From: Deltaproteobacteria bacterium
Lineage (GTDB): Bacteria; Desulfobacterota; Desulfobacteria; Desulfobacterales; UBA11574
Assembly (NCBI GenBank): GCA_019314155.1
Contig: JAFCZV010000196.1
Location: forward strand, 1-10,933
Direction of reading: 5' to 3'
Length of the DNA: 10,933 nucleotides
Shown: positions 1 through 5,182 of the stretch, piece after piece
Numbering within the stretch: the first letter of the stretch is position 1
How the letters are laid out: each line of letters opens with the position of its first letter
The notes under the pieces: generated by a model
The model's input: only the letters and a program-made list of their open reading frames with translations
The model's database searches: none
Told to the model about the DNA's origin: nothing
Position numbers and translations under genes: made by a program

Positions 1-20
1 ATCGTACCGGGGCGTTGATT

Positions 21-195
21 TCAAAGGTTTTCCCGGCACAATGTATCATGCTTGACAACATCCTTGACATTTTTGTTTAAATATGCGAAAAAACATTAAA
101 TTAACAAGATAATCGCTTTAACCTTAAACAAAGAAAGAGGATGTGCGATGGATACAATGACCCCATTTCTCAGATAGAGAGGCGGGGTTTTTCTA
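21..195 (+). repeat. ~170-nt intergenic element, copy A, ending in a terminator-like hairpin
   Basis: This stretch aligns by eye with 2561-2733 and 6992-7164. Shared blocks are CAATGTATCAT, CCTTGACAT, TGCGAAAAAACA, a CTTTAACC block, TGCGATGGATACA (A and C; B is diverged) and a final hairpin of the form CCCC-TTTCTC...GAGAGG-GGGG followed by T residues. TTGACA matches a sigma70 -35 box, but I find no convincing -10 at the right distance. No reading frame is conserved. It could be a small non-coding RNA with its own terminator, an untranslated leader, or a miniature mobile element. I do not recognise it as a named RNA family. Confidence 0.6.
160..193 (+). terminator. Rho-independent terminator-like hairpin of element copy A
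   Basis: CCCC at 161-164 pairs with GGGG at 184-187. An inner stem TTTCTC/GAGAGG (with two G-T pairs) closes a short loop, and TTTTT follows at 188-192. The same hairpin with compensated stem changes occurs at 2699-2732. Confidence 0.65.
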
Positions 196-226
196 TGAAT
201 GGGGGTTGGCGGGATCAAAAGGATTC

Positions 227-257
227 CCTCCGGGCCGTAGGCCCTATGAGCCGGAGG
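227..257. repeat. GC-rich hairpin
   Basis: The arms CCTCCGG (227-233) and CCGGAGG (251-257) are perfect inverted copies. An inner CCGTAGG/CCTATG part can extend the pairing with a wobble. There is no T-run, so it is not an intrinsic terminator. It resembles the hairpin at 1611-1641 in style and is probably an intergenic REP-like element. Confidence 0.5.
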
Positions 258-310
258 CAGGGTTCAAGTGGAAAGCTGTAAAATTAGAGTTGTTGAAAGA
301 TGTTTTTAAC

Positions 311-406
311 TTTAGCTCACCCCGGTGAAATACGTTGAACGTTTGCTGTCGCAATTTCACAGGGTAAATTTTAGCTCACTTTTATCCGCCGATGCTTTGT
401 GGCGGG
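311..406. repeat. 96-bp perfect direct repeat, copy 1
   Basis: Identical over 96 bp to 6756-6851. It begins and is internally punctuated by TTTAGCTCAC (311-320 and 370-379). It holds an imperfect inverted repeat, GTGAAAT (325-331) and ATTTCAC (354-360). A diverged copy in the opposite orientation lies at 8022-8063. No coding potential is seen. It behaves like a dispersed miniature element. Confidence 0.8.
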
Positions 407-423
407 TTAGATACTTTATACTC

Positions 424-472
424 TGACCCCTGACCCCTGACCTCTGACACCTGGCCCCCGGCCCTTGACACT
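424..472. repeat. Degenerate 7-nt tandem array upstream of the first ORF6N gene
   Basis: Seven consecutive 7-mers run without a break: TGACCCC twice, then TGACCTC, TGACACC, TGGCCCC, CGGCCCT and TGACACT. The array ends 18 nt before the ORF6N start codon at 491. The same period-7 sequence follows the other two ORF6N genes (7849-7897 and 10497-10538). Confidence 0.85.
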
Positions 473-490
473 AAAGGAAAGGCACTTAAA

Positions 491-1261
491 ATGAAAGACC
501 TTGTTTCTGTCGGACTCATTGCAAGTAAAATATACCTCATTAGAGATGTAAAAGTGATGCTGGACAGAGACCTGGCAGAGCTTTATAACGTCGAAACCAG
601 CCAGCTAAAGAGAGCCGTTAGAAGAAACATTGATCGATTTCCTTCTGATTTTATGTTTGAATTAACAAAAATAGAGCTGGAAAATTGGAGATGCCAATTT
701 GGCATCTCTAAAAGTGATAAAATGGGTTTAAGGTATAAGCCCATGGCTTTTACCGAGCAAGGCGTGGCAATGCTCTCCAGTGTATTACGGAGTAAACGTG
801 CGGTTCATGTTAACATCCAAATAATGCGAGCTTTTTCACAGCTTCGGAAAATGCTGTCAACCCATGAAGATTTAAAGAAAAAAATCGATTCCATGGAGAA
901 TAAATACGATGAACAATTTCGAATTGTATTTGAAACTATAAAACTGCTTTGGTCTGACGAGGATAAACCAAAGAAAAAAATCGGGTTTAGAGTAAAAAAG
1001 AAACAAAAAGCTTACGTTAAAAGAGCTAAAAAGAATAAACCATCCCTGGAGGGTTCATTTACACCAAAGGCAAAAAAAATCTGGGAAGCTCTTGCCGGCG
1101 ATATTCAGGTCAAAATTTTGAATAATGCCTGGTGTGTTCATTGCGTAAAGGGGTCTTCCATCGACAACCTGATCGGCAAGATCGAGTCCGGCATGCTGGT
1201 TCTCAAGGGTGTTTGTACGCGTTGTGGCGGACCCGTGACCCGGGTTATCGAAAATGAATGA
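491..1261 (+). CDS. ORF6N-domain DNA-binding protein fused to a C-terminal zinc-ribbon module
   Basis: 256 aa. Residues 1-95 match the ORF6N pattern (Pfam PF10543, a phage- and plasmid-linked domain thought to bind DNA), with LIASKIYLIR, VMLDRDLAELY, RFPSDFMFELT and FTEQGVAMLSSVL visible. A coiled-coil-like segment lies near 115-155, followed by a Lys-rich tail. The two paralogs at 7285 and 9945 stop just after the KKKIGFxVKxKQKAY stretch. This one continues about 80 residues into a second module with two cysteine pairs, C215/C218 and C242/C245, a probable zinc ribbon. I recall that module as a small stand-alone protein in related bacteria, so this looks like a fusion. AAAGG lies 8 nt before the ATG. 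A 10-bp-arm palindrome is embedded at codons 66-73. Function is inferred from the domain only. Confidence 0.8.
   Translation: MKDLVSVGLIASKIYLIRDVKVMLDRDLAELYNVETSQLKRAVRRNIDRFPSDFMFELTKIELENWRCQFGISKSDKMGLRYKPMAFTEQGVAMLSSVLRSKRAVHVNIQIMRAFSQLRKMLSTHEDLKKKIDSMENKYDEQFRIVFETIKLLWSDEDKPKKKIGFRVKKKQKAYVKRAKKNKPSLEGSFTPKAKKIWEALAGDIQVKILNNAWCVHCVKGSSIDNLIGKIESGMLVLKGVCTRCGGPVTRVIENE
685..711. other. Intragenic palindrome of ORF6N gene 1
   Basis: The perfect arms GAGATGCCAA (688-697) and TTGGCATCTC (699-708) flank a single central base at 698. Beyond one G/T mismatch (687/709), two more pairs match (685-686 with 710-711). It encodes WRCQFGISK at residues 66-74. It sits at the same codons as the palindromes at 7479-7505 and 10137-10167 but has a different arm sequence. 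Confidence 0.9.
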
Positions 1262-1330
1262 AACTGACGAATGTGCGGGATAAGCATTTTATACCTTTTG
1301 AACGTTCATTCAGTTAAAAAGGAAAAAACC

Positions 1331-1570
1331 ATGACCTGGATAATAAAAGCGTGCAAACACTTGACGCCGGTTCTTGTTTTATTCGCCTTTTTGGTCGTTG
1401 GGGGCTGTGAAGGGACTGAGACTCGCGAGAAAGTGGATGATACGGTTGAGGAGTTCACCGGAAAGAAAAACCTCGATCGAATGGACCAGATGAAAAAAGA
1501 TATCAATAAAACCCAGCAACAACAGGCGGATCGATTCAAAAAGACAGAGGAAAGTGCTGAGGAAAAATAA
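1331..1570 (+). CDS. Small predicted lipoprotein
   Basis: 79 aa from the ATG at 1331, preceded by an AAAGGA ribosome-binding site. The frame is open from an ATG at 1271, but those 20 extra residues would precede a good signal peptide, so 1331 is preferred. Residues 1-25 are a short positive start (K6, K9) and a hydrophobic stretch ending VVGGC, an acceptable lipobox with C26 as the lipidated cysteine. The mature part is hydrophilic and highly charged, rich in Lys, Glu and Gln, including a QQQQ run, and probably helical. It likely sits in the inner or outer membrane facing the periplasm. It lies 69 nt downstream of the ORF6N gene on the same strand and could be co-transcribed. No specific function can be assigned. 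Confidence 0.7.
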   Translation: MTWIIKACKHLTPVLVLFAFLVVGGCEGTETREKVDDTVEEFTGKKNLDRMDQMKKDINKTQQQQADRFKKTEESAEEK

Positions 1571-1610
1571 ATAAACATGGTTCTTCTCCTCTCCGAGCTG
1601 TAGACACTAC

Positions 1611-1641
1611 CTTCTGGCCCGTAAGCTCTACGGGCTGGAAG
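1611..1641. repeat. 13-bp-stem hairpin between convergent genes
   Basis: The arms at 1611-1623 and 1629-1641 pair over 13 positions (11 Watson-Crick, two G-T) around the loop AGCTC. It lies between the lipoprotein stop and the end of the minus-strand SH3 gene, so it could act as a bidirectional transcript end. No T-run follows on either strand, so it is not a canonical intrinsic terminator. Confidence 0.5.
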
Positions 1642-1704
1642 CCGATTAGTTGTAGTTATTTAAGTAAAACAAGTGGGTCATCTCCAATTAATTTTTCAAG
1701 CTGA

Positions 1705-2403
1705 TCAATAAAATTTAGATCTCTTCCTTCTTCTCGCTAATCTCCCAAGAATGAATCCAACGATTAAGACCCCGGCTCCTGCAAGAAATGGCTGAATCAT
1801 GCTTGATTTTAGGGGATTTTGACTGCCTTTTTTTAGATTGCTGATTTCAGCTTGTAGTTTTGAGTCTAATTGCTTCGACTTCTCAAGTTTCGTGATCAGT
1901 TCATCTGTGGTTTCTGAATTGCTAAGAAGTTTTTTATATTTTTTATTAAGCTCTATTAGCTCACTTTTTGCTTTTGCAGTATTTTCCTGATTAATATTTA
2001 CTTCCTGTTTTAACTCCCTAATCCTGATTTCATTGATTGTCTTTTTTGCCAGTAACTTGTCTGATAAGGCATCCTGTTCATTTATCTCATTTCTTAAATC
2101 CTCAATGATCCGGGCATTAGGTTTTTCTGAAATTATATATTGTGTCTGCACCCAACCTTCAAGGCCATCTTCAGTCTTAATCCTTAAATAACGTCCTTTC
2201 TCTTCAAGCACATTAACCGCTGTTCCGGTCTTAATATACCTTAAAACATTATCATCTTGGTTTTGTCCATCACGCACAGAAATGATTAACTCATCAGAAA
2301 CATATCGTGTGTCAGCAAAAACGGATTTAATGGTTGCTGCCAAAATGATTGCGAATATGAAAAGAAACATCGACATGGTTTTTCTTGCGGTTATATTACT
2401 CAT
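1705..2403 (-). CDS. SH3-domain, coiled-coil membrane-anchored protein (YgiM/TIGR04211-like)
   Basis: 232 aa. Residues 1-30 form a signal peptide (hydrophobic FLFIFAIILAA core, SVFA-D cleavage region). Residues ~32-92 are a bacterial SH3-like domain with the GTAVNVLEEKGRYLRIKT and GLEGWVQTQYI pattern. Residues ~98-193 are a long charged coiled coil. A hydrophobic segment near 203-221 is followed by a basic end (RRRKRSK). This order is that of the TIGR04211/YgiM family: an envelope protein, periplasmic with a C-terminal membrane anchor. SH3b domains in such proteins are thought to bind peptidoglycan or protein partners. It begins 7 nt after the stop of a 24-codon ihfA relic on the same strand, with GGTG as a modest ribosome-binding site, so it may be translationally coupled to that mini-ORF. 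The function in this organism is unknown. Confidence 0.8.
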   Translation of the reverse strand: MSNITARKTMSMFLFIFAIILAATIKSVFADTRYVSDELIISVRDGQNQDDNVLRYIKTGTAVNVLEEKGRYLRIKTEDGLEGWVQTQYIISEKPNARIIEDLRNEINEQDALSDKLLAKKTINEIRIRELKQEVNINQENTAKAKSELIELNKKYKKLLSNSETTDELITKLEKSKQLDSKLQAEISNLKKGSQNPLKSSMIQPFLAGAGVLIVGFILGRLARRRKRSKFY

Positions 2404-2410
2404 ATTGCAC

Positions 2411-2485
2411 CTATTTTATTTTGCCCTTGGGCAAACCGATTTCATTGTGGATCGATTCTACGATCTGAATTTTTGTAAGTGTCAT
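2411..2485 (-). pseudogene. ihfA: Truncated ihfA relic (first ~20 codons of integration host factor alpha)
   Basis: On the minus strand a GAGGAG ribosome-binding site (9-nt spacing) precedes an ATG opening MTLTKIQIVESIHNEIGLPK, then GKIK and a TAG stop: 24 residues in all. The first 20 match the N-terminus of IHF alpha, remembered as MTLTKxxIVExIxxxIGLPKKE. Full IHF alpha is about 95-105 residues, so the DNA-binding arm and most of the dimer core are absent. Homology stops inside a 16-nt palindrome (2420-2435). The stop lies 7 nt before the start of the SH3 gene, so the relic could still work as a leader peptide supplying promoter and translation signals. The alternative, a chance short ORF, is unlikely given the match plus the ribosome-binding site. 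Confidence 0.7.
2420..2435. repeat. Palindrome at the ihfA breakpoint
   Basis: TTTGCCC (2420-2426), two central bases, then GGGCAAA (2429-2435). It lies 17 nt upstream of the SH3 gene start (minus strand), exactly where similarity to IHF alpha ends. It could be an operator, or a scar of a fold-back rearrangement. Confidence 0.6.
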
Positions 2486-2560
2486 GGTGGAGGGCTCCTC
2501 AATTTAATAAAGGGTTGGAACTATGTGTTATTTATCTCAATAATCAGCATGAATGTCAAA

Positions 2561-2733
2561 TACAAAAGGCTTAGCGGCCACTATGTAGCATTTTTGTAAT
2601 ATCCTTGACATGTTAGGTTGAATCTGCGAAAAAACAAAAGATTTCAAGATAGTTCCTTTAACCTAAAACAAAGGAAAGCATTTGCGGTGATTGTAACGAA
2701 CCCCGTTTCTTATAAAGAAATGTGGGGTTTTTC
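2561..2733 (+). repeat. ~170-nt intergenic element, copy B
   Basis: The most diverged of the three copies (see 21-195 and 6992-7164). It keeps ATCCTTGACATG, TGCGAAAAAACA, TTTCAAGATA, TTTAACC, ACAAAG and the terminal hairpin. It ends 86 nt before the histidine kinase start, so it could act as a leader or as a separate small RNA upstream of that gene. Confidence 0.55.
2699..2732 (+). terminator. Terminator-like hairpin of element copy B
   Basis: AACCCC pairs with GGGGTT, TTTCTT (2706-2711) pairs with AAGAAA (2715-2720) around ATA, and TTTTT follows from 2728. Relative to copies A and C the inner C-G pair has become T-A and the G-T wobbles have become T-A. That preserves the stem and supports a folded RNA. 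Confidence 0.65.
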
Positions 2734-2763
2734 TATATATAAAATTGGGTGGTGGGGATGGAG

Positions 2764-2795
2764 AATAAGTCAAAGTAGTCAAGGACGTTCCCAAG
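2764..2795. repeat. AATAAGTCAA intergenic repeat, copy 1
   Basis: A match to a ~32-nt motif AATAAGTCAATGTAG + TCAAGGACGTCCCCAAG, seen six times in the window, always upstream of a plus-strand gene. This copy is 24 nt before the histidine kinase start. Confidence 0.7.
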
Positions 2796-2818
2796 GTTTC
2801 CCGAACGGAGGATTTTCA

Positions 2819-4498
2819 ATGACCCAAAAACCGACCTATGAAGACTTGATGGAAAGAGTTAAGGAGTTGGGAAAAAAAGTATCTGGTAGCCGGAAGGTCG
2901 ATGCGGCGCTGAGAGAGAGTGAAGGGTTACTTGGCGGCGTGTTACAGTCTATTGGTGATCACATAAGTCTGTTGGATAAAAACTTAAATATTCTCTGGGC
3001 CAATGAAACCTCCAGGAAGATCTTTGGCAATAATATCGTCGGCAAAAAATGCTATGAAGCTTTTCATCAAAGAGAAGTTCCTTGTGACCCACATCCTTGC
3101 CTTACGCTTAAGGCCTTTCAGGACGGGGAAATTCATGAGCATGAGACCCAAGTGATCGACAAAGATGGAAAACCGATTTTTTTTCATTGTACCGCCAATG
3201 TCGCTTTAAGAGATAAGGCGGGGAACCCCACTGCTGTGGTAGAAATCTCCAGAGACATAACCGATGCCATTAGGGCTGACGAAGCCTTGCGGAAAGCTAA
3301 CGATGGGCTTGAACAACGGGTGGAAGCGCGAACCATTGAACTATTGAAAGCCAATGAGCGACTGCAGGAGAGTGAGGAGCGTTTCAGGGCGATCTGTGAT
3401 ACTGCCCGGGACTCTATCTTCCTCAAGGACCGTTTTTTGAGATATACCCATGTGAACCCTGCCATGGAAAGATTGTTTCAACTTCCCTTCGAAGAGCTGG
3501 CCGGAAAAAGTGACGAAGACCTATTCGGTAAAGAAGCTGGAAAACATGTTAGAAAGGTTGATTCCCGTGTTCTGGCCGGGGAAATAATTCAGGAGGAGCA
3601 CACCAAGCCTGTTGGCGAGATATTCTTTACGTTCCATGTGATCAAGGTGCCTATACGAGACAAATCCGGAGAGATTGTGGGGCTCTGCGGGATCGCCCGC
3701 GACATCACCGAGCGCAAGCAGGCTGAAAAGATGCTTAAAAAAGCCCATGATGAACTGGAAAAACGGGTTCAACAGCGGACGGCCGAACTTGTGAGGTTAA
3801 ACGATCAATTAAAGATTGAAATAAAAGACCGAAAACGTGCAGAGAAACAAATAAAAGCATCGCTAAGAGAGAAAGAAGTTCTTTTGAGCGAAATACACCA
3901 TCGTGTTAAAAACAACTTTGAAATCATCTCCAGTTTCCTTGATATAAGTAGTATGCAAACGGAGAATAGGGAAAATCCAAATCTATGGGGAGATGCACGT
4001 GCCAGGATTCACTCCATGGCGCTCATTCACGACCAGCTTTATCAAAGCGATCGCTTTGATCGGATCCACATGGAAAGGCATGTCCAAGAGATGGTTGACT
4101 ATCTTTCTCATATCTATGCAGGGAATGGAAGAAGGATCGTCTCAGTGATAGAACCTTCGGAAGTCTATCTTTCTGTAGGCCAGGCGATTCCCTGCGCGCT
4201 GGTGTTGAATGAACTCATTTCCAATGCTTTCAAACATGCTTTCAGGAAAAAGAAAAAGGGAACGGTTCGGGTCTCCATATCCACTCCGGACTCTGCCACG
4301 GTTCTTGTTAAAGTCAAGGATGATGGTGATGGAATCCCTGAAAAGACGGATAATTATCGCCGGACCGGTCTTGGATTAAAAATGGCCAGGCATTTGGTTT
4401 CCGGTCAACTGAAGGGTAAGATGCGTATCAAGAATGATAGCGGAACTGAGATTTCCATACAGTTCAAGCGGTCGAATGATGGGAAAAAACATGAATAA
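2819..4498 (+). CDS. PAS-PAS sensor histidine kinase (HisKA_2 family), probably cytosolic
   Basis: 559 aa from the ATG at 2819, chosen because GGAGG lies just upstream; the frame is open to 2618 but those codons cover repeat sequence. No signal peptide or membrane segment is seen. PAS1 spans ~38-149 with a Cys-rich loop (C78, C89, C94) that might hold a cofactor or metal; PAS2 spans ~187-299 and ends GIARDITERK. Two coiled coils contain LEQRVEARTIEL (164-175) and LEKRVQQRTAEL (313-324). The H-box EIHHRVKNN has H360/H361; the N-box NELISNAFKHAF starts at N464; the DDGDGIP ATP-lid motif starts at D501; a TGLGL motif follows. It should autophosphorylate and pass phosphate to a response regulator. 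The stop overlaps the start of such a gene at 4491, but that gene is broken, so the kinase is now an orphan or uses a partner elsewhere. The signal is unknown. Confidence 0.9.
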   Translation: MTQKPTYEDLMERVKELGKKVSGSRKVDAALRESEGLLGGVLQSIGDHISLLDKNLNILWANETSRKIFGNNIVGKKCYEAFHQREVPCDPHPCLTLKAFQDGEIHEHETQVIDKDGKPIFFHCTANVALRDKAGNPTAVVEISRDITDAIRADEALRKANDGLEQRVEARTIELLKANERLQESEERFRAICDTARDSIFLKDRFLRYTHVNPAMERLFQLPFEELAGKSDEDLFGKEAGKHVRKVDSRVLAGEIIQEEHTKPVGEIFFTFHVIKVPIRDKSGEIVGLCGIARDITERKQAEKMLKKAHDELEKRVQQRTAELVRLNDQLKIEIKDRKRAEKQIKASLREKEVLLSEIHHRVKNNFEIISSFLDISSMQTENRENPNLWGDARARIHSMALIHDQLYQSDRFDRIHMERHVQEMVDYLSHIYAGNGRRIVSVIEPSEVYLSVGQAIPCALVLNELISNAFKHAFRKKKKGTVRVSISTPDSATVLVKVKDDGDGIPEKTDNYRRTGLGLKMARHLVSGQLKGKMRIKNDSGTEISIQFKRSNDGKKHE

Positions 4499-4538
4499 AA
4501 TAATGGTGGTAGAAGACGAAGCCTCCGGCAGGGGGTGA
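4491..4538 (+). pseudogene. Truncated response-regulator relic
   Basis: An ATG overlapping the kinase stop (ATGAATAA) opens MNKIMVVEDEASGRG and then a TGA: 15 residues. MNKIMVVEDEA is the typical beta-1 and acidic-pocket start of a CheY-like receiver domain (E-D-E acidic cluster), normally about 120 residues long. The 8-nt overlap with the kinase is the usual translational coupling of a two-component pair. Similarity ends after codon 11, giving a sharp breakpoint near 4523. Confidence 0.75.
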
Positions 4539-4640
4539 TTAAATTTAGGTAATAGTGTAATAAAAATGGTTTGTAGGAATTGTAGGAAGCCCAAAATATA
4601 TAATTGATTAATCACCTGTTAATTTTTTCCGGAGGAGCTA

Positions 4641-4796
4641 ATGCCAATTTACGAATATGAGTGTAAAGACTGTTCTCACTGCTTTGAAGTACTCCTGCTG
4701 TTTTCCAGTGATCCGCCCCCCCAATGCCCCGAATGCCAGTGTAATGGTATGCTTGATCCTACCATTGGCCCGTCTTTTTCGGGCGGATCGAGTTGA
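4641..4796 (+). CDS. Short FmdB-family zinc-ribbon protein
   Basis: 51 aa. The start MPIYEYECKDC is the family hallmark (FmdB putative regulatory domain). Two cysteine pairs, C8/C11 and C29/C32, with CPEC in the second, form a probable zinc ribbon. A strong GGAGG ribosome-binding site lies 6 nt before the ATG. FmdB-type proteins usually have 60-110 residues with a flexible Gly/Ser-rich tail; this one ends early at GPSFSGGSS, so the tail is short or truncated while the zinc site looks intact. FmdB was first linked to control of formamidase or amidase genes, but most homologs have no proven role. It follows the broken response regulator by about 100 nt of AT-rich sequence. Confidence 0.8.
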   Translation: MPIYEYECKDCSHCFEVLLLFSSDPPPQCPECQCNGMLDPTIGPSFSGGSS

Positions 4797-4883
4797 TAAA
4801 ATCCCCCTGTGGAATTGCGTTAATATATAACCAACAAACCCCGCAGCAACATGTTGAGATAATATATAAAACGTTTAAATCTT

Positions 4884-4919
4884 GCCTCCAATATGGCCTT
4901 AAATGGCCATTTTGGGGGC
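4884..4919. repeat. Near-perfect 15-nt-arm hairpin
   Basis: GCCTCCAATATGGCC (4884-4898) and GGCCATTTTGGGGGC (4905-4919) pair with one G-T and one T-T position around the loop TTAAAT. No T-run follows, so it is not a typical terminator on either strand. It may be a structured RNA end, or the arms of a small element. Confidence 0.65.
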
Positions 4920-5056
4920 TAAAAACACACTTTTAAGAGAAAAGGCTAAGAATTTTTTTGAAATAATATTTAGCTTAAAAGGTTCTTTTTAGGGTCAAAA
5001 AGAGTCGTTTAAGACGAATTTAGGGCCTTTTTTAGACTTCATTTACTATCGAGGAG

Positions 5057-5088
5057 AATAAGTCAATATAGTCAAGGATGTCCCCAAG
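5057..5088. repeat. AATAAGTCAA intergenic repeat, copy 2
   Basis: Matches the window-wide motif, reading AATAAGTCAATATAG then TCAAGGATGTCCCCAAG. It lies 94 nt before the Fic start. Confidence 0.75.
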
Positions 5089-5124
5089 TCCTCCTTTTCC
5101 ACACTTCGGACGAAATTAGTTTGA

Positions 5125-5159
5125 TTTTGAAGCGATTAACGGGTATAATCGCTTCAAAA
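5125..5159. promoter_or_regulatory. 14-bp perfect inverted repeat upstream of the Fic gene
   Basis: TTTTGAAGCGATTA (5125-5138) and TAATCGCTTCAAAA (5146-5159) flank the 7-nt spacer ACGGGTA. It ends 23 nt before the Fic start codon and could be a repressor operator, perhaps for the Fic protein's own C-terminal winged helix, or an mRNA hairpin in the leader. No T-run suited to termination follows on the plus strand. Confidence 0.65.
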
Positions 5160-5182
5160 AATGAGTCGCTAAGAAGACTGTT

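Larger units (their letters stand above)
4797..5182. other. AT-rich intergenic region with strong inverted repeats
   Basis: No coding region is recognised in these ~390 nt. It contains a near-perfect 15-nt-arm hairpin (4884-4919), homopolymeric A/T runs, one AATAAGTCAA repeat (5057-5088) and a perfect 14-nt-arm inverted repeat (5125-5159) just upstream of the Fic gene. Confidence 0.6.

Noticed and set aside
348..357. GTCGCAATTT in the 96-bp repeat (also 6793-6802) matching half of the ORF6N gene 3 palindrome
   Set aside because: A 10-nt one-arm match without the symmetric partner can occur by chance; noted only in case binding data implicate it.
424..472. CRISPR array
   Set aside because: The unit is 7 nt with no spacers, and no cas genes are present.
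2282..2599. 105-codon plus-strand open frame
   Set aside because: It overlaps the SH3 gene signal peptide, the ihfA relic and repeat sequence on the opposite strand, with no ribosome-binding site.
4641..4650. ATGCCAATTT identical to part of the palindrome in ORF6N gene 1
   Set aside because: It is the start of the FmdB coding sequence (MPIY), a family-conserved protein start, so the match is best explained by chance.
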